DNA from: Planctomycetota bacterium
Lineage (GTDB): Bacteria > Planctomycetota > UBA11346
Assembly: GCA_014193115.1 (NCBI GenBank)
Contig: BJHQ01000024.1
Coordinates: 1 to 59,348 of the forward strand
Reading direction: 5' to 3'
Length of the DNA: 59,348 nt
The notes under the pieces are model-generated. The model worked only from the letters and a program-made list of their open reading frames with translations. It searched no databases and was not told the DNA's origin. Of the stretch, positions 42,689 through 50,015 are shown in pieces (position 1 is the first letter of the stretch; the number at the start of each line of letters is the position of its first letter). A program made the translations under genes and the position numbers.

Positions 42689-43183
42689 ATGTCCGACCTG
42701 GCGGAACCACTGCCCGAGGGCCAGCTGCCCAGCGACCGCGTGCGCGACGATCATATGGTCGTCCATTCGCTGACCGCCCATGGCCTGGTGGCGGCTGATC
42801 GCCACCGCTGGATCGAAAGCGAGAAAGCTGGCCACGACCTGGGCGAAGGCGCCCTGCGCGACTGGGTCAGACGCCACTGGAAGGGCTATGCCCGGGCCAG
42901 GCTGATGGAGCACCTGTACGGCTGGCGCTGCTGGGGCGCCTTCAATGTCGAGGATTTCGGCCTGCTCGTCCGCCATTCGGTGGAGTACCATGTGCCACGG
43001 AAGAACCTGCACGAAGTCGGTCGGATTCTCGCCAATGGCGGAGAAAACCTGGATGTCATCACCTGGGCAGTGGCCGAAGGGCTGGACATCGACCCGATTT
43101 TATGGCTGCTCGACCGGATCGACATCAACGCCAAGCGCCATCGCCTGCTGACCGACCACATCGAGCAATTCCTGCCCGGGTGA
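42689..43183 (+). CDS. Hypothetical protein cotranscribed with glgC
   Basis: 164 residues, soluble, rich in His, Trp and Arg. Landmarks are DHMVVHSLTAHGLVAADRHRWIE, WVRRHWKGYARARLMEHLYGWRCWGAF and DFGLLVRHSVEYHVPRKNL. It is mainly helical and I do not recognise the family. It follows glgC by 19 bp, so a role in storage-polysaccharide metabolism or its regulation is conceivable but unproven. Confidence 0.7.
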   Translation: MSDLAEPLPEGQLPSDRVRDDHMVVHSLTAHGLVAADRHRWIESEKAGHDLGEGALRDWVRRHWKGYARARLMEHLYGWRCWGAFNVEDFGLLVRHSVEYHVPRKNLHEVGRILANGGENLDVITWAVAEGLDIDPILWLLDRIDINAKRHRLLTDHIEQFLPG

Positions 43184-43202
43184 AGCGGCATTGCTGCTGG
43201 AA

Positions 43203-43217
43203 GTAACCATCCGTTAC
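43203..43217. promoter_or_regulatory. Short inverted repeat upstream of the DUF4912 gene
   Basis: GTAAC-CATCC-GTTAC is a 5-bp perfect inverted repeat about 79 bp before the ATG at 43296, in a stretch that is less GC-rich than its surroundings. It could be an operator half-site pair. Short palindromes are common by chance. Confidence 0.25.
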
Positions 43218-43295
43218 CAGAATATTCCCGGTTGCACCGCGCTCCCGACCGCCACACATCATCTGTAACTAACACTCCCTTCGCCGAGGCCCGCC

Positions 43296-44648
43296 ATGAC
43301 CCGCGACCAGCTCGATCTGCTGAGCGACCACGACCTGCGCGAACTCGGCGATCGGTACGGAATCTCCTCGGATTTGCTGCGACCTGAGCTGCTCGGTCTG
43401 CTCGCGTCGCGACTTGCGTCGGGAACCGCACTGGCGGTGCCGGCCCTGGCTGAGGCGACCTCGTCGAACATCCAGCGGGTCCCGGTCGCGAGCGATGGTC
43501 CGAATCCGGGCCTGCCGATCCCGCCCCGTTACGGTCGCGACCGGCTCGTCCTGATGGTCCAGGATCCCGGCCATCTCTTTGCTTACTGGGAAGTCACCCC
43601 GTCGACCCTCGATCGCGTCCGGAGTGACATCAGCGAACCGGGACAGCCGGTGCTGGTGATCCTCGGACCGACCGGCGAAGAACAGCGCGAGGTCGATCTG
43701 CTCGGCGGCAATTACTACCTGGCCGTGGCGTCAACGGCGACTTACGAGGCACGGCTCGCCTTGCGCGACCGCCACGGTCGCCTGCATACGCTGGCTGGCT
43801 CGAACCTGGTCAGCACCCCGGCGGCCGGTCCGTCGTGGCGCACTGACGAGGACTGGATGGTGGTCGATGAACGTTTCCATGAGCTGGTGGCCCGGGCCGG
43901 ATTGCCTGGCGAAGGCGGCTCGTCCGGTCTGCGCCTGGGCGGCAGCGAGGTCCGCTTGCGCGCCCGCACCATCGATCAGCGCCGTCTGGGCTGGGACTGG
44001 CAGGACACCGCCCATGCCAAGGTCTGGTCGAGTTCCTCCCTTGGCGAAGGCTCTGCCGCTGCGCCGATCACGGGCGGTTTCAGCAGCCACCTGCTGGCTG
44101 GTCCCGGAGCGCTTGGGTCCAACCAGGTCGTCACCCTGTCCAGCCTGGAAAATGCCTTGTCTGGAGCATGGTCGGCGTCCCAATCCTCCGGCGCGCTGGT
44201 GCCACGTATCGGCTCCTCCGGCGCGTTGGGCTCATCGGAATGGTCGGGCCGATTGCTGTCGAGCCGGGCCTTGTCGAGCCGGGCCCTGAGCAGCACCGCC
44301 TTGTCGAGCACGGCGCGCTTCGAAATCGCCGCCCCCCTGCCCCTTGAAGTCCTACCGGCGGTTGCCGCTGCCGGCCACGACATCGCCAACGCCCCGCTGG
44401 CGGCGGTGGCCGCAAGCCCGGTGCGGCAGGCAGGTCACCAGGCTGCCCAGCGCGAGCCCAGCGAACCCCAACCGGTCCATCCCGGTCCGTGGAATCCGCC
44501 AGCTGCCAGCCAGCCCGAGCCAGCAACGTCGGCTGCGCCGCAACCCGAGCCGGCTGCTCCTTCGACGCCTGGTTACCTGCGCGGCGTCGACACGATCAAG
44601 CAACAGGGCAAGAAACCGCTGCCACCTGCTGTGGTCCGGGTCGCCTGA
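43296..44648 (+). CDS. DUF4912 domain protein with long low-complexity tail
   Basis: 450 residues. Residues 1-45 resemble a Rho-N/SAP-like helical motif (LLSDHDLRELGDRYGISSDLLRPELLGLL). The DUF4912 domain (about 75-200) is recognised by RYGRDRLVLMVQDPGHLFAYWEVTPST and GGNYYLAVASTATYEARLALRDRHGR. After residue 240 the protein is Ser/Ala/Pro-rich with near-repeats (LLSSRALSSRALSSTALSST; SQPEPATSAAPQPEPAAPS), probably disordered. DUF4912 proteins often occur with glycogen-metabolism genes, consistent with glgC just upstream. The start has GAGG about 9 bp before ATG. Confidence 0.8.
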   Translation: MTRDQLDLLSDHDLRELGDRYGISSDLLRPELLGLLASRLASGTALAVPALAEATSSNIQRVPVASDGPNPGLPIPPRYGRDRLVLMVQDPGHLFAYWEVTPSTLDRVRSDISEPGQPVLVILGPTGEEQREVDLLGGNYYLAVASTATYEARLALRDRHGRLHTLAGSNLVSTPAAGPSWRTDEDWMVVDERFHELVARAGLPGEGGSSGLRLGGSEVRLRARTIDQRRLGWDWQDTAHAKVWSSSSLGEGSAAAPITGGFSSHLLAGPGALGSNQVVTLSSLENALSGAWSASQSSGALVPRIGSSGALGSSEWSGRLLSSRALSSRALSSTALSSTARFEIAAPLPLEVLPAVAAAGHDIANAPLAAVAASPVRQAGHQAAQREPSEPQPVHPGPWNPPAASQPEPATSAAPQPEPAAPSTPGYLRGVDTIKQQGKKPLPPAVVRVA

Positions 44649-44776
44649 TCGATCGCATCCTGGGCTAGGTGCCCAGCGCGGGTCGGATCGTCCTTCATCT
44701 GACCGACATCAAGCGTTGTTGCGCGCTTCCCGCCGTGGCATCATCGCCCGTCCCGACCTGTTCGGGGCACTAGGCC

Positions 44777-45664
44777 GTGGCCCTCGACCGCATCTCACTG
44801 ACTGATCTCGACCAGCGCCCGGAAATGACCGCTGCGGCGTTGTCGCTGCTGTCAGCGGGGCGCTTCGGGGTCAGCCACCTGGTCAGCGGGCTTCCGGTCG
44901 CCATGGGTTTGAATCCCAGCGCTGCCGACCTGCGCCAGTGCGCCGGAGTGCTGCTCGCCCTGGATCGGATCGACGTGGTCGGGGTATTGGCGATCTGCCC
45001 GTACAGCGACACCCAGGTCACCTGGTGGGGACCGGCGGTTGCCGGTGGTTCCGCAGCCAGCATCGCGCGCTTGCTCGCCGACGAGGCCCGCCGCGCTGCC
45101 CGCGATGGCGGCTATGCCTCGCTCCGGGCGCTGTGCGATCTGCGCGATCGGGCCCATCGCCAGTTGCTCCAATCGTTGGGATTCGCGGCGTGGAAGGACT
45201 GCCTGCTGTTCGAGCGCAGCCTGACCGGGCTCGCCGCTGGCGACTTGTCCGGAGTGCGCATCGCGGTGCGCTCCGACCATCCGGCGGTGTCCCAGATCCT
45301 GGCTGAGGGCTTCCCTGATTCGGACCACTGCACGCCCAATCTGGTGCAGCGTGAAAACGAAGGATATCGCCACTATCTGCTGTCGGTTGACGGCGAGATC
45401 GTGGCCGCCGCAGCGGTCCAGGATCCAGGACCTGACGCCCCGCGTCGGCGGGCCTGGCTGAAACTGATCGCAGTGCGCAAAACCCACCGGAACCAGCATG
45501 TCGGGAAGCGCCTGCTGGCAGGGATCCTCGCCACCGAAGCGCGCCATCGGCTGCCGTCCATCGGCCTGGAGGTGCTGGCCGACAATGCCGCCGCCATCCG
45601 TTTGTATCGTGCGAGCGGCTTCAGCCATCGCTGGACTGCCACCGTCCTGATCGCCCCGCTCTGA
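44777..45664 (+). CDS. Tandem GNAT acetyltransferase
   Basis: 295 residues from a GTG start. The N-terminal half (about 20-150) is a degenerate GNAT domain without a clear CoA loop. The C-terminal half is complete: AAAAVQDPGPDAPRRRAWLKLIAVRKTHRNQHVGKRLLAGIL (acetyl-CoA loop R/N-x-x-H-V-G-K) and LEVLADNAAAIRLYRASGF (N-x-x-A-x-x-L-Y). Two-domain GNATs such as mycothiol synthase share this build, but no thiol pathway is present here. Substrate unknown. Confidence 0.8.
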   Translation: MALDRISLTDLDQRPEMTAAALSLLSAGRFGVSHLVSGLPVAMGLNPSAADLRQCAGVLLALDRIDVVGVLAICPYSDTQVTWWGPAVAGGSAASIARLLADEARRAARDGGYASLRALCDLRDRAHRQLLQSLGFAAWKDCLLFERSLTGLAAGDLSGVRIAVRSDHPAVSQILAEGFPDSDHCTPNLVQRENEGYRHYLLSVDGEIVAAAAVQDPGPDAPRRRAWLKLIAVRKTHRNQHVGKRLLAGILATEARHRLPSIGLEVLADNAAAIRLYRASGFSHRWTATVLIAPL

Positions 45665-45768
45665 TCCCTGGCGAGCGTGTCGCTCCCCCCTGCCCGACCG
45701 GCAGTGCGCCAGTTCGACTGCAGCAGCTGGGAACCGGCTTGGCGTCGACGGCGTCCCAGCGAAACTGC

Positions 45769-47703
45769 ATGACGATGCCAGGATCGACCGAGCCAGCGTC
45801 CGCACCCAGTCGCCTCATCGCAGCGGCACCGCGCCAGCAACCGTGGCTGGTCGCCGGACTAGTGGCGGCAGCCGTGGTCGCGCTGGCCGGCTGCGCAATC
45901 GCGGTAGCCGGCCGGTTCGGACTCGTGCATCTGCCGGCATCAGCGCTGAATCTCGGTCACCTGTTGGCCGTAATTGGGGCGACCGCCCTGGCCGGATTCC
46001 TGCCCTCCTGGTGGCTGGGCCGGGCACGGGTCCGCTGCGCTGAGACCGCTGCTGCCGGGGAAATCGCCTCAGCCGGCAGCTTGTTCAACGCCGGCGGCAG
46101 CCGCGACGCAGCCCTGACCGCCGATCTGCACCGCCTGTGCGTACTGGCCGGCTGGCCCCAGGCCCTGGTCGGCGGCCTGGCTGCCGGTGGTGCGGTGACG
46201 ATGGCGGTCTGGACCTTGGTGGTGGCGGATCCGCTGGGTGGTGCGGACACGGTGGCCACCAGTCTGGGAGTGGTCGCCGCGGTCCTGGCTGCACCGCTGC
46301 TGGTTCTGGAACGCCGACTGGCCGCCACCGATCCTGGCGATCTGCCCGAGGCTGCGGCCCTCGCCAGGCTGGCCCGGCTGCTCGTGCTCGGGCTGGCGGG
46401 CGGTGGCCTGGCGACTGCTGCGGCCGCGTCTGGCGCGCCCTTCGCCGAATACATTCCGTTGGTCATTGCCGGGCTCGGCGGAGTGGCCGCCGGCGAACTG
46501 CTGTTGCGGTCGTTGGCCACGCCCTTCGTACCGATCCGGGACGAGCGCGAGGCCATCGCCCTGGCCGACAGCGCGGTGCTCGGCGTGGTCCTTGGTTGGA
46601 TCGGCGGTCAGGGTGGTGGGCTGAAGGAACGCTTCGGCATCGATCTGTCGAGCAGCTGGGCTCTGCGCTGGCTGCGCACCGCGGTGCCATTGGCAGCGGT
46701 GGTGTTGGCGTTCGCCGCCTGGTTGCTGACCGGCGTAACCGTGCTGGCGCTGCACGAACGCGGCATTTTGGAACGCGCCGGCGCGCCGCTCGCCGTGCTG
46801 CCACCGGGGTTGCATGTCCACCTGCCCTGGCCCTTCGCCACGGTCAGGCGCATCGACCATGGCCAGGTGCGGATGATCGCCTTGGGATCGTCTCAGGCCA
46901 AAGCGGAGCAGCCGACAGATCCGGCCCGACGCTTCGACCGCTTGTGGGAGGTCCGGCACCACGGTGAAGGCGAATACCTGATTCCCGGCCGTTCCAGCGC
47001 CGGCGAGGCGATCCCGTACGTGCTGTCCTGCGACGCCCGCATCGCCTGGCAGATCGGCGACAGCGATGCCGCAGCTCTGGCCTTTCACGCCCGGGTCGCC
47101 GATCCCGAAGCGCTGATCGCTGCCATCGCCAGCCGTACCCTGATCAGCACCTTCGCTCGGCGCCAGCTCGATTCGGTGCTGGGCGAAGACCGCGACCGCC
47201 TGGCCGAAGCGCTGCGCAGCGCGATCCAGAGCGGACTCGATCAAATCGGCGCGGCTGACGACGGATCCAGGTTGCCTGTTGGGTCAGGTCTACGCGTCGC
47301 CGCGGTGGTCCTCGACGCCATCCATCCGCCGGTCGGCGCGGCGGCGGCCTATGCCGGAGTCCAGGACGCCGGGCACAACGCCGCTGCGCGCATCGCGGCA
47401 GCCCGCGGCCAGGCCGCACGTCGCCAAGCGGACGCCGGACGCGACAGCGCCGCGGCGCGGAGCGGCGCGGTGGCTGGCGCCGGTGAGGCCATCGCCGCGG
47501 CCCGGGCATCGTCGGTCGGTTTCGTCACCTTGATGGAATCCTATCGCGCCGACGGGGCTCTGGCTCCACGGGAACGCTGGCGGGCGGCCCTCGGTGCCAA
47601 CCTGAAACGGGCGAATCTGCTGATCATCGACCATCGTTTGGACCTGGGCGAAGGCCCGACCATCGACCTCCGCCGCTTCGCTCCGCCGACCAGCAAGGAC
47701 TGA
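45769..47703 (+). CDS. HflK-like SPFH protein with multi-pass membrane N-terminus (SPFH 1 of 3)
   Basis: About 644 residues from ATG 45769. The first 330 residues contain six or so hydrophobic helices, which ordinary HflK lacks. A seventh helix (about 297-320) leads into an SPFH region (about 325-520): LALHERGILERAGAPLAVLPPGLHVHLPWPFATVRRIDHG, and SCDARIAWQIGDSDAAALAFHARVADPEALIAAIASRTLI. An Ala/Arg-rich coiled coil follows. HflK and HflC form membrane cages around FtsH in other bacteria. The gene starts a four-gene run with two more SPFH genes and a P1B ATPase (5-bp gap to the next), so it probably forms a complex with the metal pump or its assembly quality control. Start codon moderately certain. 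Confidence 0.8.
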   Translation: MTMPGSTEPASAPSRLIAAAPRQQPWLVAGLVAAAVVALAGCAIAVAGRFGLVHLPASALNLGHLLAVIGATALAGFLPSWWLGRARVRCAETAAAGEIASAGSLFNAGGSRDAALTADLHRLCVLAGWPQALVGGLAAGGAVTMAVWTLVVADPLGGADTVATSLGVVAAVLAAPLLVLERRLAATDPGDLPEAAALARLARLLVLGLAGGGLATAAAASGAPFAEYIPLVIAGLGGVAAGELLLRSLATPFVPIRDEREAIALADSAVLGVVLGWIGGQGGGLKERFGIDLSSSWALRWLRTAVPLAAVVLAFAAWLLTGVTVLALHERGILERAGAPLAVLPPGLHVHLPWPFATVRRIDHGQVRMIALGSSQAKAEQPTDPARRFDRLWEVRHHGEGEYLIPGRSSAGEAIPYVLSCDARIAWQIGDSDAAALAFHARVADPEALIAAIASRTLISTFARRQLDSVLGEDRDRLAEALRSAIQSGLDQIGAADDGSRLPVGSGLRVAAVVLDAIHPPVGAAAAYAGVQDAGHNAAARIAAARGQAARRQADAGRDSAAARSGAVAGAGEAIAAARASSVGFVTLMESYRADGALAPRERWRAALGANLKRANLLIIDHRLDLGEGPTIDLRRFAPPTSKD

Positions 47704-47708
47704 CTGCG

Positions 47709-48803
47709 ATGCCCGACGACCACGGACATCACCACGACCACGGCCAGGCCGGCCATAAGCCGCCTCTGAAAACGGAGGCCGCTGGTCATGAACACTGTGA
47801 TCACGATCACAGTCACGACCACGACCACGGCCACAGTCACGATCACGACCATCATCATCATGATCATGCGCCACTGCCCGGCGGCCGTCCGTGGCTGCGC
47901 TGGAGCGTCGCGGCCGCCTTGGTCGCCGCCGCCCTTGCCGCCGCCAGCCTGGTGACCGTGCGGGCCGGATCAGCGGTAGTGGTGACCCGCCTGGGCGATC
48001 CGGTCCGGGTGATCACCGAACCCGGGCTGGCCTGGCGCTGGCCGGCGCCGCTGGAACGCACCACCACCGTGGATTTGCGCTTACGCACCAGCGCCAGCGG
48101 CCTGCACACGGTGCTGACCCGCGACGGCCTCAGCCTGGTGGCCCAGGCCGCGGTGGTCTGGCGGTTGCCCGCCGAACAGTCGGCGGTGCTGCGTTTCCTG
48201 CGCTCGGTGCAAGGCGATCCCCAGGCCGCTGAAGACCAGCTGCGCGGTCAGCTCGGCGCCGCCCTGGAAACCGTCACCGGCCGCTTCTCCCTGGCCGATC
48301 TGCTGGCTGCCGGCGAGGGCCAGACCAGCCGCCTGGCGGAGTACGAGCAGGAGCTCGCCCGCACTTTGCAGACCCGGGCAGGCGACCTGTACGGGATCAG
48401 CATCACCCAGGTCGGGCTGGAACGGCTCGGCCTGCCCGAGAGCACCGTCGCCGCCACCGTGGCGCGGATGGCCGCCGAACGCGACACCGTCGCTGCCGAG
48501 CGCAAGGCCCTGGGCGAACGCCAGGCCGGCGAGATCGAAGCCGAAGCTGATAAGCAGGCCCGTTTGCTTCGCGCCACGGCGAAGGAGGAAGCCGCAACCA
48601 TTGCCGCGAAAGGTCAGGCCGACGCCGCGGCCATCACCCGTGCCGCCTATGCCGCCGATCCTGCGTTGTTCGAGTTCATCCGCGGTCTCGACACCTTGGA
48701 CGAGGCAATCACCGCCGGCACCCGCCTGGTCCTGCGCACCGACGCGGCCCCCTTCAAGGCCCTGGTCGAAGCGCCGGCGCCGACCGAACCCGCCAAGCCA
48801 TGA
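47709..48803 (+). CDS. HflC-like SPFH protein with His-rich metal-binding N-terminus (SPFH 2 of 3)
   Basis: 364 residues. The first 53 residues hold about 21 histidines alternating with aspartates (HDHDHGHSHDHDHHHHDH), plus a cysteine, a strong zinc/nickel/copper-binding sequence. A membrane helix (about 66-85) precedes the SPFH domain (about 88-260): SAVVVTRLGDPVRVITEPGLAWRWPAPLER and ERLGLPESTVAATVARMAAERDTVAAERKALGERQAGEIEAEADKQ, the HflC hallmark. Its stop overlaps the next gene start (ATGA). The His-rich tail on the cytoplasmic side suggests metal delivery or sensing for the adjacent P1B ATPase. Confidence 0.85.
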   Translation: MPDDHGHHHDHGQAGHKPPLKTEAAGHEHCDHDHSHDHDHGHSHDHDHHHHDHAPLPGGRPWLRWSVAAALVAAALAAASLVTVRAGSAVVVTRLGDPVRVITEPGLAWRWPAPLERTTTVDLRLRTSASGLHTVLTRDGLSLVAQAAVVWRLPAEQSAVLRFLRSVQGDPQAAEDQLRGQLGAALETVTGRFSLADLLAAGEGQTSRLAEYEQELARTLQTRAGDLYGISITQVGLERLGLPESTVAATVARMAAERDTVAAERKALGERQAGEIEAEADKQARLLRATAKEEAATIAAKGQADAAAITRAAYAADPALFEFIRGLDTLDEAITAGTRLVLRTDAAPFKALVEAPAPTEPAKP

Positions 48804-49918
48804 CGGCTGCATCCGCGCAGCGCCAAGATTCTGACCCTGATCGGCGGGGCGATCCGCCCAGCCCGGTCGCCCAGGCCGTCGCTCTCAGCATCCGCGCCCT
48901 GCTGATCGTGGTCGCTGTGCTGGCGGTTGCCTGGCTGGCCAGCGGCACCGTGGCGGTGCAACCGGGTGACCGGGCGGTGGTGCTGCGGCTTGGCGCGGTC
49001 GATCGCGACGCCGGCGCAGGCTTGGTCGTGGCCTTGCCGCGTCCGCTCGAAGAGGTCGTGGTGGTGCCCGGCGCCGACCGGCAATTGAGCCTGGCGGTCA
49101 GCGATCTCGATCTGGCCGAGCCCGACCGCCCGCGCGCATCCGACGGACTGGATCTGCGCAAGGACGGCGGCTATGTGCTGACCGCCGATGGCGGGATCGT
49201 CCATCTTACCATCCAAGTCGTGTACCAGGTCAGCGATGCCCGGGCCTGGGTGCTCGCCGGCGGCCGGGCCGCAGCTCCAGGACCGCAGATCGCGGATTCC
49301 CTGCGCCGGGCGGCCGTCGCGGCCGCCATCTCGGCCTGCGCAGCGAGGACCCTTGATGGGGTGATGGTCGCCAATGGCGGTCCCGGATCAGCCAAGGCCG
49401 AAGCGAGCAAGACCAGCAACGACCTTGCCGCCAGCCGGGCGCGCGACCGGTTGCGGGCCGATCTAGTGACTGGGACCAATCTGCGTCTCGCCGCCATCGC
49501 AGGCACAGGCCCAAACTCCGGTACCGGGGTCCAGGTCACCCGCATTGACCTCACCACCCGGCTGCCGGCGAAGGCCCAGCGCGCCTACGATGCGGTGCTG
49601 TCGGAATCCCAGGCCGCCGACCGCCGCGTCGCCGAAGCCCGCGCCGCTGCCGAACGCACGGTCCAGACCGCCCGACAGGCCCAAGCCGAAATCCAGACTT
49701 CGGCCGACGCTGCACGCCGCGAGACCGTGGCCACCGCCCGTGCGGCCGCTGATCGGGTCACCGCGCTCGCCGCCGAACGCTCGCCAGAGCGCCGCCGCCT
49801 GCTCCTGACCAACCTGTGGCGTGAACGGCTCGACAAGATCCTGCGCCGCTGCGCATCGGTCACGGCGGTCGACGGCCGGACCCCGGTGCGGGTGGCGGTT
49901 CCGGGAGAAAACCGATGA
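48800..49918 (+). CDS. HflK/C-like SPFH protein (SPFH 3 of 3)
   Basis: 372 residues: a short polar start, one membrane helix (about 30-50), an SPFH domain (about 52-240: GTVAVQPGDRAVVLRLGAVDRDAGAGLVVALPRPLEEVVVV, GGIVHLTIQVVYQVSDARAW), then an Ala/Arg/Gln coiled coil (about 255-330). It is more divergent than the other two, with a Gly/Ala-rich insert. The start overlaps the previous stop by 4 bp. With the two preceding genes it gives three SPFH subunits of different length, suggesting a hetero-oligomeric ring. Confidence 0.8.
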   Translation: MTAASAQRQDSDPDRRGDPPSPVAQAVALSIRALLIVVAVLAVAWLASGTVAVQPGDRAVVLRLGAVDRDAGAGLVVALPRPLEEVVVVPGADRQLSLAVSDLDLAEPDRPRASDGLDLRKDGGYVLTADGGIVHLTIQVVYQVSDARAWVLAGGRAAAPGPQIADSLRRAAVAAAISACAARTLDGVMVANGGPGSAKAEASKTSNDLAASRARDRLRADLVTGTNLRLAAIAGTGPNSGTGVQVTRIDLTTRLPAKAQRAYDAVLSESQAADRRVAEARAAAERTVQTARQAQAEIQTSADAARRETVATARAAADRVTALAAERSPERRRLLLTNLWRERLDKILRRCASVTAVDGRTPVRVAVPGENR

Positions 49919-50015
49919 ACCCGGAGCAAACCGGAGCATCGCCAACGCGCGAAAACGCCGAGGTGAAACACGAAAGATTTTCGACGACTTCATTCAGCAT
50001 GAGATGCGGGAATCC

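Noticed and set aside
44896..44925. tRNA T-loop-like GGTTTGAATCCC
   Set aside because: It lies inside the GNAT coding sequence (MGLNPSAAD) and no cloverleaf can be drawn around it.
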